Shown piece after piece: positions 43,413 to 51,209 of a stretch of DNA of 64,000 nucleotides; positions within the stretch are counted from its first letter, which is position 1, and each line of letters begins with the position of its first letter. The position numbers were made by a program, and so were the translations under genes. Below the pieces are notes generated by a model. The model was not told the DNA's origin. It made no database searches and was given only the letters and a program-made list of their open reading frames with translations. Location of the stretch: contig NZ_SNWG01000002.1 in assembly GCF_004362195.1 (NCBI RefSeq), positions 186,001 through 250,000 of the forward strand, given 5' to 3'. Origin of the DNA: Microbacterium sp. BK668 (GTDB lineage Bacteria > Actinomycetota > Actinomycetes > Actinomycetales > Microbacteriaceae).

Positions 43413-44324
43413 ATGGTCGCGGCATCCGTGCAGTTCGGTCAGCATCCGCCTGCCCGGCGGACGATCCTCCACCTGAGCGACACGCATCTGCTGGCCGGCA
43501 ACCCGCCCCTCGGGGGGCGCTACGACACCGCCGCGAACCTCGGCCGCACGCTCGCGGCCGTCGAGCGCCTCGGTCTGCGACCGGACGCCCTCGTCTTCAC
43601 CGGCGACCTCACCGACCTCGGCGAGCCCGACGCGTATGCCGCGCTCCGAGAAGCCGTCGAGCCCGTCGCGGAGCGGCTCGGCGCGCCGATCGTGTGGGTG
43701 TGCGGCAACCACGACGAGCGCCCGGCGCTGCGTCGCGGCCTCCTCGGCCTCGACGCGTCGGAGGAGCCCGTCACGGCGGTCCGCGACCTCGGGGGTCTCC
43801 GGCTCATCGTGCTCGACACATCCGTGCCCGGGTGGCACCACGGCGACCTCGACGCGTCGCAGCTCGGGTGGCTCCGCGAGGTCCTCGCGAAACCGGCGCC
43901 GCTCGGCACGATCCTCGCGATGCACCACCCGCCCCTGCCGAGTCACCTGCCGCTCTTCGACATCCTGGAGCTGCGCGACCAGGACCGGCTCGCGGAGGCG
44001 ATCCGGGGCTCCGATGTGCGGGCGATCCTCGCGGGGCATCTGCACTATTCGACGAGCGGCACCTTCGCCGGCGTCCCCGTGCACGTCGCCGCCGCCACGT
44101 GCTACACGATGAACCTCACGCGTCCCGCGTTCGAGGTCAACGGCATGGACGCGGGCCAGTCGTTCCACCTCGTCCACGTGTACGACGACACCGTCACCTC
44201 CGCCGTCGTGCCCGTCATGGATGCGCCGACGGGAGACTACTTCTCGCCGGAATGGGTCGAGCGGATGTCGCGGCTCACTCCCGCCGAGCGGCTCGACGCC
44301 TTCTCCCGCAAGCCGGGCCGCTGA
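43413..44324 (+). CDS. Calcineurin-like metallophosphoesterase (CpdA-like)
   Basis: Metallophosphoesterase (303 aa) resembling 3',5'-cyclic AMP phosphodiesterase CpdA/Icc. Metal ligand motifs in order: LSDTHL, GDLTDLG, CGNHDER and AGHLHYST. Such enzymes may hydrolyse cAMP or other phosphodiesters; substrate specificity cannot be read. The ATG at 43413 is leaderless by TAGACT (43401-43406, 6 nt before). It has a tandem repeat at its 3' end. Confidence 0.88.
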   Translation: MVAASVQFGQHPPARRTILHLSDTHLLAGNPPLGGRYDTAANLGRTLAAVERLGLRPDALVFTGDLTDLGEPDAYAALREAVEPVAERLGAPIVWVCGNHDERPALRRGLLGLDASEEPVTAVRDLGGLRLIVLDTSVPGWHHGDLDASQLGWLREVLAKPAPLGTILAMHHPPLPSHLPLFDILELRDQDRLAEAIRGSDVRAILAGHLHYSTSGTFAGVPVHVAAATCYTMNLTRPAFEVNGMDAGQSFHLVHVYDDTVTSAVVPVMDAPTGDYFSPEWVERMSRLTPAERLDAFSRKPGR

Positions 44325-44380
44325 ATCCGCGGGCCGCTGACATGCGCGGCCGTTCCGCGGGCCGCTGACATGCGCGGCCG
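44315..44380 (+). repeat. 28-bp tandem repeat at the end of the phosphoesterase gene
   Basis: GGGCCGCTGA appears at 44315, 44331 and 44359; the unit TCCGCGGGCCGCTGACATGC with 7 further bases is copied at 44326 and 44354 (period 28). The first GGGCCGCTGA contains the stop codon TGA (44322-44324). The remaining gap to aspA holds no gene. Confidence 0.85.
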
Positions 44381-44464
44381 CCACCGGCAGCCCGATCGCC
44401 ACGGCGTACATGCCGGGCGATGCCCCTATCCGCCGCGTACGGGGCGTCCGCGGGACCGCGCGAG

Positions 44465-44470
44465 TAGGGT
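44465..44470 (+). promoter_or_regulatory. -10 box for aspA
   Basis: TAGGGT, giving a predicted mRNA start near 44477 and a ~42-nt leader with GAGGA before the ATG at 44519. Confidence 0.5.
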
Positions 44471-44518
44471 CGAAGCATCCCCACACCGACGTGATCGACC
44501 CACGAGGACTGCACTCCA

Positions 44519-46060
44519 ATGGCTCAGGACGCGAAGACGCGCACCCGCACAGAGACCGATTCGCTGGGATCCCTCGAGATCCCCGCCGACGCGTACTGGG
44601 GCATCCACACCGCCCGCGCGCTGGAGAACTTCCCCATCTCGAACCGGCCGATCTCGGTCTACCGCGACCTCGTGGTCGCCCTCGCCATGGTCAAGCAGGC
44701 CTCGGCGCGCGCGAACCGGGAGATCGGGGTGCTCGATGACGAGCGCGCCGAGCTCATCGACCGGGCGTCGCAGTTGATCATCGACGGCCGGTTCCACGAC
44801 CAGTTCGTCGTCGGCGTGGTCCAGGGGGGTGCGGGCACCTCGACCAACATGAACGCGAACGAGGTCATCACGAACGTCGCGCTCGAGCTCGCAGGCAGGC
44901 CCAAGGGCGACTACGCGTACCTCTCGCCGATCGACCACACCAACCGCAGCCAGTCGACGAACGACGTGTACCCGACGGCCATCAAGATCGGCCTGAGCCT
45001 CGACCTGAAGTCGCTCCTCGAGGAGCTCGATCTCCTCCGCAAGTCGTTCCTCGCCAAGGCGGTCGAGTTCCACGACGTCCTCAAGATCGGACGCACCCAG
45101 CTGCAGGACGCCGTGCCGATGACCCTCGGGCAGGAGTTCCACGGCTTCGCCACGACCCTCGGCTACGACCTGCAGCGGCTCACCGAGAACGCGTACCTGC
45201 TCTACGAGGTGAACATGGGCGCGACGGCCATCGGCACCGGCATCACGACGCATCACGACTATGCGTCGGCGGTCGTGCAGCACCTGCGCGAGATCACCGA
45301 GCTCGATCTCGTCACGGCCGACGACCTCGTCGAATCGACAAGCGACACGGGGTCGTTCATGTCGTTCTCGGCGTCGCTCAAGCGCAACGCGATCAAGCTC
45401 TCCAAGATCTGCAACGACCTGCGGCTGCTCTCCTCCGGTCCGCAGGCCGGCTTCGGCGAGATCAATCTGCCGGCACGCCAGGCGGGCTCGAGCATCATGC
45501 CCGGCAAGGTCAATCCGGTCATCCCCGAGGTCGTCAACCAGGTCGCCTTCGCGGTGGCCGGCGCGGATCTCACCGTCACGATGGCCGTCGAAGGCGGCCA
45601 GCTCCAGCTCAACGCTTTCGAGCCGGTCATCGCGCACTCGCTCTTCCAGTCGATCACGTGGATGCGTCGTGCCATGCGCACCCTCCGCATCAACTGCATC
45701 GACGGCATCACCGCGAACCGCGAGCGGCTCGGGGCCATGGTCGGATCGAGCGTCGGCGTCATCACCGCCCTGACGCCCTTCATCGGGTACGCCGCGGCCG
45801 CGGCGCTGGCGAAGACGGCTCTTCTCACCGGCCGCAACGTCGCCGACCTCGTCGTCGAGGCCGGACTCATGTCGCGCGACGAGGTGACGAAGCAGCTGTC
45901 GCCCGCCCGCCTCTCGGGGCTGGAGACGGTCACCGCCGCGATCCCCATCATCGATCCGGATGCCGGCGACGCCGACGCCGATGCGCTCGAGCAGGCGCTC
46001 GGCGCTGCGGAGGCGCCGCCGGCGGTCGCACTCCAGCCCCACTCCGCCGATCGCGGCTGA
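44519..46060 (+). CDS. aspA: Aspartate ammonia-lyase
   Basis: Fumarase/aspartase superfamily enzyme (513 aa) that converts aspartate to fumarate and ammonia. The signature GSSIMPGKVNPV includes the catalytic serine loop; GGAGTSTNMNANEV, HTNRSQSTNDVYPT and the GRTQLQDAVPMTLGQEF region (cited in part) are diagnostic of AspA rather than fumarase. The C-terminus carries a short Pro/Ala tail. Start ATG 44519 has GAGGA upstream. It stands as a single-gene unit. Confidence 0.94.
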   Translation: MAQDAKTRTRTETDSLGSLEIPADAYWGIHTARALENFPISNRPISVYRDLVVALAMVKQASARANREIGVLDDERAELIDRASQLIIDGRFHDQFVVGVVQGGAGTSTNMNANEVITNVALELAGRPKGDYAYLSPIDHTNRSQSTNDVYPTAIKIGLSLDLKSLLEELDLLRKSFLAKAVEFHDVLKIGRTQLQDAVPMTLGQEFHGFATTLGYDLQRLTENAYLLYEVNMGATAIGTGITTHHDYASAVVQHLREITELDLVTADDLVESTSDTGSFMSFSASLKRNAIKLSKICNDLRLLSSGPQAGFGEINLPARQAGSSIMPGKVNPVIPEVVNQVAFAVAGADLTVTMAVEGGQLQLNAFEPVIAHSLFQSITWMRRAMRTLRINCIDGITANRERLGAMVGSSVGVITALTPFIGYAAAAALAKTALLTGRNVADLVVEAGLMSRDEVTKQLSPARLSGLETVTAAIPIIDPDAGDADADALEQALGAAEAPPAVALQPHSADRG

Positions 46061-46157
46061 GTCGCGCCCGCCGACACACACGCAGGAGAGCCCACACGAT
46101 GGCGGGATGAGCCGCTACGGTCGAAGACACAGTCCTTCCGACCAGGAGGTTCGCAGC

Positions 46158-46601
46158 ATGTCCACACCGCCTCCCGACGGCTCCCAGCCGCCGGCATACA
46201 ACCCGCCTCCGACGTACAACCAGGGCCCGTCGGGCCCGGCGCCGTACTCCGCAGCGCCTCCTCCGGCTCCCCAGTACGGCTCGGCGCCGCCCGCGCAGCC
46301 GGGTCGCACGCTCGGCATCGTGGCGTTCATCCTCTCGTTCTTCGTCCAGCTCATCGCGCTCATCCTGGGCATCGTCGCCCTCGTCCAGAGTCGCAGGGCG
46401 GGCCAGAAGAACGGCTGGGCCCTCGCCGCCATCATCATCAGCGCCGTGCTGATGGTGCTCGGGATCATCCTGTTCTTCGCCGTCGTCATCCCGCTCCTCA
46501 CCTTCTCGGGGGAAGTGCTGCAGGCCTGCCAGGCGGTCGACTTCTCCGGCACCGTCGAGGTGCGCGGTCTCCCCGTCGACTGCTCGACGGTCTCGCGCTG
46601 A
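46158..46601 (+). CDS. DUF4190 membrane protein
   Basis: Protein of 147 aa. The first ~50 residues are a Pro/Tyr/Ala-rich disordered segment (PPAYNPPPTYNQGPSG). Two membrane helices follow, IVAFILSFFVQLIALILGIVAL and ALAAIIISAVLMVLGIILFF, the DUF4190 fold, then a short extracytoplasmic tail with two cysteines (LQACQAVDF, VDCSTV) that may form a disulfide. The function is unknown. ATG 46158 follows AGGAGG by 7 nt. Confidence 0.82.
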   Translation: MSTPPPDGSQPPAYNPPPTYNQGPSGPAPYSAAPPPAPQYGSAPPAQPGRTLGIVAFILSFFVQLIALILGIVALVQSRRAGQKNGWALAAIIISAVLMVLGIILFFAVVIPLLTFSGEVLQACQAVDFSGTVEVRGLPVDCSTVSR

Positions 46602-46608
46602 CGCATCA

Positions 46609-46643
46609 CGGCGGCGGGCTGCTCTGCGGAGCGCCCGCCGTCG
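46609..46643 (+). terminator. Terminator between convergent DUF4190 and FAH genes
   Basis: Stem CGGCGGGC with GCCCGCCG (46612-46619 and 46633-46640), extendable by three pairs with one G-T, loop 13 nt. Confidence 0.65.
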
Positions 46644-46659
46644 CCGCGCCCGGGCCGCT

Positions 46660-47526
46660 TCAGCCGACGATGCGGCAGTGGGTCGTGAGCTCGCCGATGC
46701 CGTCGATCCCGACGGTCACGGTCGACCGGTCGCGCAGGAACACCTGCGGGTCGCGCGAGTAGCCGGCGCCGCCCGGGCTGCCCGTCGAGATGAGCGTGCC
46801 GGGCAGCAGCGTGGCCGACTTGGACAGATGCGAGATGAGCGTCGCCACCGGCCGGACCATCTGGCCCGTCGAGGCGTCCTGCAGGGTCCGCCCGTCGAGC
46901 ACGGTCCAGATGTGCAGATCCTGCGGATCGGGGACCTCGTCGGCGGTCACGACGAACGGCCCCGTCGGGGTGAAGCCGTCGAAGGACTTGCAGCGCGACC
47001 ACTGGGCCTCGGAGTACTGGATGTCGCGCGCCGTGATGTCGTTGACGACGGTGTAGCCCCACACGTGATCGAGGGCCGTCTCGGGCTCGACGTCTTTCGC
47101 GGGCCGGCCGATGATGACGCCGAGCTCCGCCTCGTAGTCGACGGACTCGCTGAGAGAACGCGGCCACGTCGTCGTCGCACCGTGCCCCGACAGAGAGTTC
47201 GGCCAGAGGACGAAGACGGTGGGCGTCGAGTCGGTCTTGAGCCCCAGTTCGCTCGAATGGGCCGCGTAGTTCAGCCCGATGGCGAGGATGACGGGCGGGG
47301 CGAGCAGCGCCGACGCGAACGACATGCCGGGGAGCGGATGCCACGTCCCGCCGCGGGTCGAGGCATCCCCGACCCGCTCGAGCAGTTCGTCGCCCCCCGC
47401 GATCAGGTCTTCGAGGAACCGGGGAGCACCGGGGAAGAGCCCCTCGACCAGCAGAGCCTCCTCGCCGCGGATGACCGCGAGTCTCGGCTCGGCGGCCCCG
47501 GGCGGGGTCACGTGGGCGAAGCGCAT
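46660..47526 (-). CDS. Fumarylacetoacetate hydrolase-family enzyme
   Basis: FAH-fold hydrolase/decarboxylase (288 aa) of aromatic or keto-acid breakdown. Family features: AIGLNYAAHSSELG, PTVFVLWPNSLSG, VDYEAELGVIIG with metal-binding Glu residues, YTVVNDITARDIQ, DGFTPTGPFVV and LISTGSPGGAGYSRDP, cited in part. The exact substrate (fumarylpyruvate, acylpyruvate or other) is not decidable. ATG 47526 is 6 nt after TAGCGT (minus, 47538-47533), in a 41-bp gap shared with prsW. Confidence 0.87.
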   Translation of the reverse strand: MRFAHVTPPGAAEPRLAVIRGEEALLVEGLFPGAPRFLEDLIAGGDELLERVGDASTRGGTWHPLPGMSFASALLAPPVILAIGLNYAAHSSELGLKTDSTPTVFVLWPNSLSGHGATTTWPRSLSESVDYEAELGVIIGRPAKDVEPETALDHVWGYTVVNDITARDIQYSEAQWSRCKSFDGFTPTGPFVVTADEVPDPQDLHIWTVLDGRTLQDASTGQMVRPVATLISHLSKSATLLPGTLISTGSPGGAGYSRDPQVFLRDRSTVTVGIDGIGELTTHCRIVG

Positions 47527-47532
47527 CCTTCA

Positions 47533-47561
47533 ACGCTACATGGGCCGCAGATCCGTAGGCT
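47533..47561. promoter_or_regulatory. Back-to-back leaderless promoters in a 41-bp gap
   Basis: Minus-strand TAGCGT (47538-47533) and plus-strand TAGGCT (47556-47561) each lie 6 nt from a start codon. With conventional -35 spacing, each promoter would reach across the other and into the opposite gene's start region. Confidence 0.6.
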
Positions 47562-47567
47562 GTCGGC

Positions 47568-48788
47568 ATGACGCAACCCGGGTTCGGCTCTTCCGATCGA
47601 GACGGCTCGCCTGGCAGCTTCCCTTCGCCGCTGGCTCAGCCGAGCCTGACGCCGCCGGCACCCATCACCCCCTCGCACGTCTCCCCGACGCCGCTGCGGG
47701 CTCCCGCGCCGAGGCGTTCCGGCCGCAGCGCGCCGATCCTGATCGGCGCGGTCCTCGTGATCCTCCTCATCGGGCTCGTGGGCTACTTCCTCACGTTTCT
47801 CGGGACCGGCGCCTCGCTCCTCGGCGCCATCCTCGCCCTCATCCCTCTCGCCGGCGTGCTCCTGGCCATCCGCCTCGTCGATCGGTGGGAGCCCGAGCCC
47901 CGGAGCCTGATCGTCTTCGCGCTCGCGTGGGGGGCCATCGCCGCGGTCGCGATCTCGCTCGGCGTGGACCTCTTCCTCTCGCTGCTGTTCGGGCCACGGG
48001 ACTCCTACGCCGCGGAGGTGTTCCAGACCGTCGTCCAGGCCCCGGTCGTCGAGGAGTTCGCGAAGGGCCTGGGCGTCCTCATCCTCTATGCGATCGGGCG
48101 CCGCGCCTTCGACGGCCCGGTTGACGGCATCGTGTACGGCGCGCTCGTCGGAGCAGGCTTCGCCTTCACCGAGAACATCCAGTACTTCGCCATCAGCTAT
48201 CTCGAGGGCGGCGTCGGCGAAGCATCCGCCACGTTCTTCGTGCGCGGGATCATGTCGCCGTTCGCCCACGTCATGTTCACGAGCGTCACCGGATTCGCCC
48301 TCGGCCTCGCGGCGCGCCGCGGCGCGACGACCGGGCAGGCGATCGGTCCGTGGCTGCTGGGCCTGGCCGGTGCGATCCTGCTGCACGCCTTCTGGAACGG
48401 CTCAGCGGTCTTCACCGACTTCTTCTCGGTGTACCTCATGCTGCAGGTGCCGCTGTTCCTCGTGTTCGTGATCGGCATCATCGCGCTGCGACGGGAGGAG
48501 TCGCGGCTCACGCGCAATCGGCTCGGGGAGTACGCGGCGGCCGGCTGGTTCACGCCGCAGGAGGTGGACATGCTCGCCACGCCGGCTGGACGCAAGGCGG
48601 GTCTGGAGTGGGCTCGCACGCTGCGGGGGGATCGGACGCCGATCATGAAGACGTTCATCGCCGATGCCACGGCGCTCGCCATGGCGCGGCAGCGGGCGAT
48701 CTCGGGGCGTGATCCGCACGCGGCGTCCGACGAGCAGGCTCTGCTGGCGAAGACGGCCGCGGCGCGGCAGGCGCTGCTGTCCCTGTGA
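47568..48788 (+). CDS. PrsW-family intramembrane protease
   Basis: Membrane protease (406 aa). After a Pro/Ser-rich cytosolic N-terminus (~60 aa), eight or so helices carry the PrsW motifs: VVEEFAKGLGVL, GAGFAFTENIQYF, FAHVMFTSVTGFALG and LLHAFWNGSAV, which supply Glu/His residues of the metal site. A C-terminal cytosolic tail follows (RREESRLTRNRLGEY). The natural substrates may be anti-sigma factors, but none are encoded nearby. Leaderless ATG (TAGGCT 47556-47561). Confidence 0.88.
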   Translation: MTQPGFGSSDRDGSPGSFPSPLAQPSLTPPAPITPSHVSPTPLRAPAPRRSGRSAPILIGAVLVILLIGLVGYFLTFLGTGASLLGAILALIPLAGVLLAIRLVDRWEPEPRSLIVFALAWGAIAAVAISLGVDLFLSLLFGPRDSYAAEVFQTVVQAPVVEEFAKGLGVLILYAIGRRAFDGPVDGIVYGALVGAGFAFTENIQYFAISYLEGGVGEASATFFVRGIMSPFAHVMFTSVTGFALGLAARRGATTGQAIGPWLLGLAGAILLHAFWNGSAVFTDFFSVYLMLQVPLFLVFVIGIIALRREESRLTRNRLGEYAAAGWFTPQEVDMLATPAGRKAGLEWARTLRGDRTPIMKTFIADATALAMARQRAISGRDPHAASDEQALLAKTAAARQALLSL

Positions 48789-48820
48789 GCGGCGCGTACC
48801 GGCCGCACCGGTCGAAGCAG

Positions 48821-48859
48821 CCGGAACGAAGCACCCGGAACGAAGCGCCCGGAACAGAA
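48821..48859 (+). repeat. 14-bp tandem repeats after prsW
   Basis: CCGGAACGAAGCAC, CCGGAACGAAGCGC and partial CCGGAACAGAA (period 14), directly followed by a strong hairpin. Confidence 0.8.
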
Positions 48860-48926
48860 CTCAGCGCTCGGTGCCGCGGCGATGCCTGCGTGTCTACCGA
48901 GCGCTGAGCTGGTCGTGACAACCAGC
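48860..48926 (+). other. Pair of hairpins before the FKBP gene
   Basis: First, a perfect 13-bp stem CTCAGCGCTCGGT with ACCGAGCGCTGAG (48860-48872, 48896-48908) and 23-nt loop; second, GCTGGT with ACCAGC (48908-48913, 48921-48926). They could terminate prsW or structure an RNA. The remainder to 49025 has no gene. Confidence 0.6.
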
Positions 48927-49025
48927 GTGCCAAACCCCGCGATGGGGCGTCAACCCCCCTCGGCGAGTCGCCTCGTGGAGACGGCCCTCTTTGACCGCCC
49001 CCGCGTCGTCGGGTTTGATGGGCTC

Positions 49026-49394
49026 ATGACTGATGACCGCACCAAGCCCGACATCGACGCGCCCGTGGGGCCGGCCCCCGACGAGCTCGTCATCCGCGAC
49101 GTGATCGTCGGCGAAGGCGCCGAGGCGAAACCCGGCGACACCGTCACCGTCCACTACGTCGGCGTGGAGTACGAGTCCGGTGAGGAGTTCGACTCGTCGT
49201 GGAACCGCGGCGAGAGCATCCAGTTCCCCCTCCGCGGCCTCATCCAGGGGTGGCAGGACGGCATCCCCGGCATGAAGGTCGGCGGCCGTCGCGAGCTCGT
49301 CATCCCGCCGGACCTCGCCTACGGCCCTGCGGGCGGGCACTTCCTGGGCGGCAAGACGCTCATCTTCGTCATCGACCTCATCTCGGTCGGCTGA
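49026..49394 (+). CDS. FKBP-type peptidyl-prolyl cis-trans isomerase
   Basis: Single-domain cytosolic FKBP (122 aa). The core is VHYVGVEYESGEEFDSSWNRG (cited in part), IPGMKVGGRRELVIPPDLAYG and FVIDLISV; the aromatic pocket residues are present. There is no signal peptide, unlike the exported FKBP at the window start. ATG 49026; TTTGAT ends 6 nt before it, which could be a leaderless -10. A family role in protein folding is expected. Confidence 0.92.
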   Translation: MTDDRTKPDIDAPVGPAPDELVIRDVIVGEGAEAKPGDTVTVHYVGVEYESGEEFDSSWNRGESIQFPLRGLIQGWQDGIPGMKVGGRRELVIPPDLAYGPAGGHFLGGKTLIFVIDLISVG

Positions 49395-49396
49395 CG

Positions 49397-50386
49397 CTAC
49401 CGCGTGACGACGGGAGGGGTGGATGCCGAGGCATCCGCCCCTTCGTCCGTCTTGGGCCGAGCACGCCCGCGCAGGCGGTCCTGCGCGAGCAGGATGCCGA
49501 GGAACACCACGAGCGCGCCCACGGGCTCGTTCCAGGTCACGTGCTCGCCCAGCACCAGGACCCCCAGGAACACGCCGACGAGGGGCGTGATGTAGGTCAC
49601 CGTCGAGGCGCGCGTCGGGCCCCAGGCGCGGACCGTGTTCTGGTTCCAGATGTAGGCGACTCCGGTGCCGAGGCATCCGAGCAGCACGATGCTTCCGACG
49701 ATCCACGGGTCGAGTGCGACGGGTGTCAGCACGAGGACCGGCGTCAGGGCCACCATGATGGCCGCGGCGATGCCGATGTTGAGGAACGAGAACATGAGGG
49801 CGCTCATCCCCGTGGCCGAGACGAACCTGCGCATGTAGGCGAGACTGAAGCCGTAGCAGGCGGTCGCGCCGAGGATCGCGAACTGGGCGACGAGCCCCTG
49901 CGAGAAGTCGAGACCCTGCCACGGGCCGATGATGACGACGACTCCCAGGATGCCGAGGAGGATGCCGGCCAGCTGGACGGGCTTGAGCCTCTCGACGCGA
50001 AAGAGGAGCCCCGCCATGATCGCCGTCATGATCGGCGTCGTGGCGTTGTAGATGCTCGCGAGCCCCGACGTCACGTGCTGCTGCGCCCACGAGAAGAGCA
50101 GGAACGGCACGACGCAGAACGACACGGCCAGCACGGTCATGTGGCCCCACACCGACAGCTGCCGGGGGAGGGTCTCACGCCGGACGAGGACGAAGAGCCC
50201 GAGCGCTAGCGCGCCCAGGACGAGCCTGGACCACGCCACCTGTGCGGGCGACAGGCCGCCGAGTGCGACTTTCATGAAGAGGAAGCTCGCGCCCCAGATG
50301 ATCCCCGTCAGGACGAACCCGACGGCGACGGCGAGCTGAGCCTTCTTCGAGGCTGCCAGGCCCGGGACGGAGTCGGTCGAGGTCAC
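49397..50386 (-). CDS. EamA/DMT-family exporter
   Basis: Ten-helix drug/metabolite transporter (329 aa) with two EamA repeats; KVALGGLSPAQVAWSRLVLG and YITPLVGVFLGVLVLGEHVTW are typical helix 2 and 8-9 segments. The cytosolic tail (RPKTDEGADASAST) contains two copies of the heptamer motif GGATGCC/GGCATCC back to back in the DNA (49421-49436). The substrate is unknown. GTG 50386 is leaderless: TAGAGT (minus, 50398-50393) is 6 nt before it. Divergent from yceI. Confidence 0.9.
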   Translation of the reverse strand: MTSTDSVPGLAASKKAQLAVAVGFVLTGIIWGASFLFMKVALGGLSPAQVAWSRLVLGALALGLFVLVRRETLPRQLSVWGHMTVLAVSFCVVPFLLFSWAQQHVTSGLASIYNATTPIMTAIMAGLLFRVERLKPVQLAGILLGILGVVVIIGPWQGLDFSQGLVAQFAILGATACYGFSLAYMRRFVSATGMSALMFSFLNIGIAAAIMVALTPVLVLTPVALDPWIVGSIVLLGCLGTGVAYIWNQNTVRAWGPTRASTVTYITPLVGVFLGVLVLGEHVTWNEPVGALVVFLGILLAQDRLRGRARPKTDEGADASASTPPVVTR

Positions 50387-50492
50387 GCCGCGACTCTAGC
50401 CCCGGTGCTCTCCGGCGTCGCGTTGCCGAGGATGCGACGTCCGAAATCCGCCGGTCCCTGGCGGTTCGCGCGCGGCAGGGCGCCCGCATTTG

Positions 50493-50506
50493 TATTCATG
50501 GGAATA
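50493..50506 (+). promoter_or_regulatory. AT-rich palindrome upstream of yceI
   Basis: TATTC-ATGG-GAATA in an otherwise GC-rich gap, about 80 bp before the yceI ATG and 107 bp from the exporter start. An operator for a dimeric repressor (for example MarR-type) is possible. Confidence 0.35.
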
Positions 50507-50584
50507 GATCGCGTCGTCCTCGTCGTTATGCCCCTCGAGCCGCCGGTGTTCGGAGCCGGCCCCAGACGAAGGAGATCACCCGCC

Positions 50585-51151
50585 ATGACCGACACCACCA
50601 CCGCCATCGACGTCCCCGGCTACCGAGCGGGCACCTGGGTGCTCGACCCCTCGCACAGCGAGGTCGGCTTCAGCGTGCGCCACATGATGATCTCGAAGGT
50701 GCGGGGCGCCTTCGGCATCAAGAACGCCACGCTCATCGCGCCGGAGAACCCGCTGGAGGCGAAGGTGGAGGCCAGCGTCGACGCGACGTCGCTCGACACG
50801 AAGGACGAGGGGCGCGACCAGCACCTCCGCTCGGCGGACTTCTTCGACGTCGAGAACCACCCCACCATCGAGTTCCGCTCGACGGGCGTGCGCGTCGAGG
50901 ACGGCGACTTCCTGGTCGACGGCGACCTCTCGATCCGCGGCGTGACCAAGCCCGTCACGTTCGAGTTCGACTTCGGCGGCTTCGGCGCCGACCCGTGGGG
51001 CAACTACAAGGCCGGCGCGACGGCCAAGACGGTCATCAACCGCGAGGACTTCGGCCTGACGTGGAACGCCGCGCTCGAGACCGGCGGCGTGCTCGTCGGC
51101 AAGGACGTCACGATCACCCTCGACCTGCAGGGCGCGCTGCAGCAGGACTGA
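50585..51151 (+). CDS. YceI-family lipocalin-like protein
   Basis: YceI-domain protein (188 aa) with an eight-stranded barrel that binds polyisoprenoid-like lipids. Motifs: GTWVLDPSHSEVGFSVRHMM, SKVRGAFG, DEGRDQHLRSADFFDVENHP and GDLSIRGVTKPVTFEF, each cited in part. No signal peptide is visible, so it is cytosolic, as in other actinobacterial members. ATG 50585 follows GAAGGAGAT by 8 nt; the upstream in-frame codons do not look coding. A terminator follows. Confidence 0.92.
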   Translation: MTDTTTAIDVPGYRAGTWVLDPSHSEVGFSVRHMMISKVRGAFGIKNATLIAPENPLEAKVEASVDATSLDTKDEGRDQHLRSADFFDVENHPTIEFRSTGVRVEDGDFLVDGDLSIRGVTKPVTFEFDFGGFGADPWGNYKAGATAKTVINREDFGLTWNAALETGGVLVGKDVTITLDLQGALQQD

Positions 51152-51162
51152 TCCCGCCGACG

Positions 51163-51203
51163 AGGAGCGGATGCCGCGGCCGGACGCCGAGGCATCCGCT
51201 CCT
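51163..51203 (+). terminator. Terminator between convergent yceI and MFS genes
   Basis: Perfect 13-bp stem AGGAGCGGATGCC with GGCATCCGCTCCT (51163-51175, 51191-51203), 15-nt loop. Both arms contain the heptamer GGATGCC. Confidence 0.75.
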
Positions 51204-51209
51204 GTCGTC

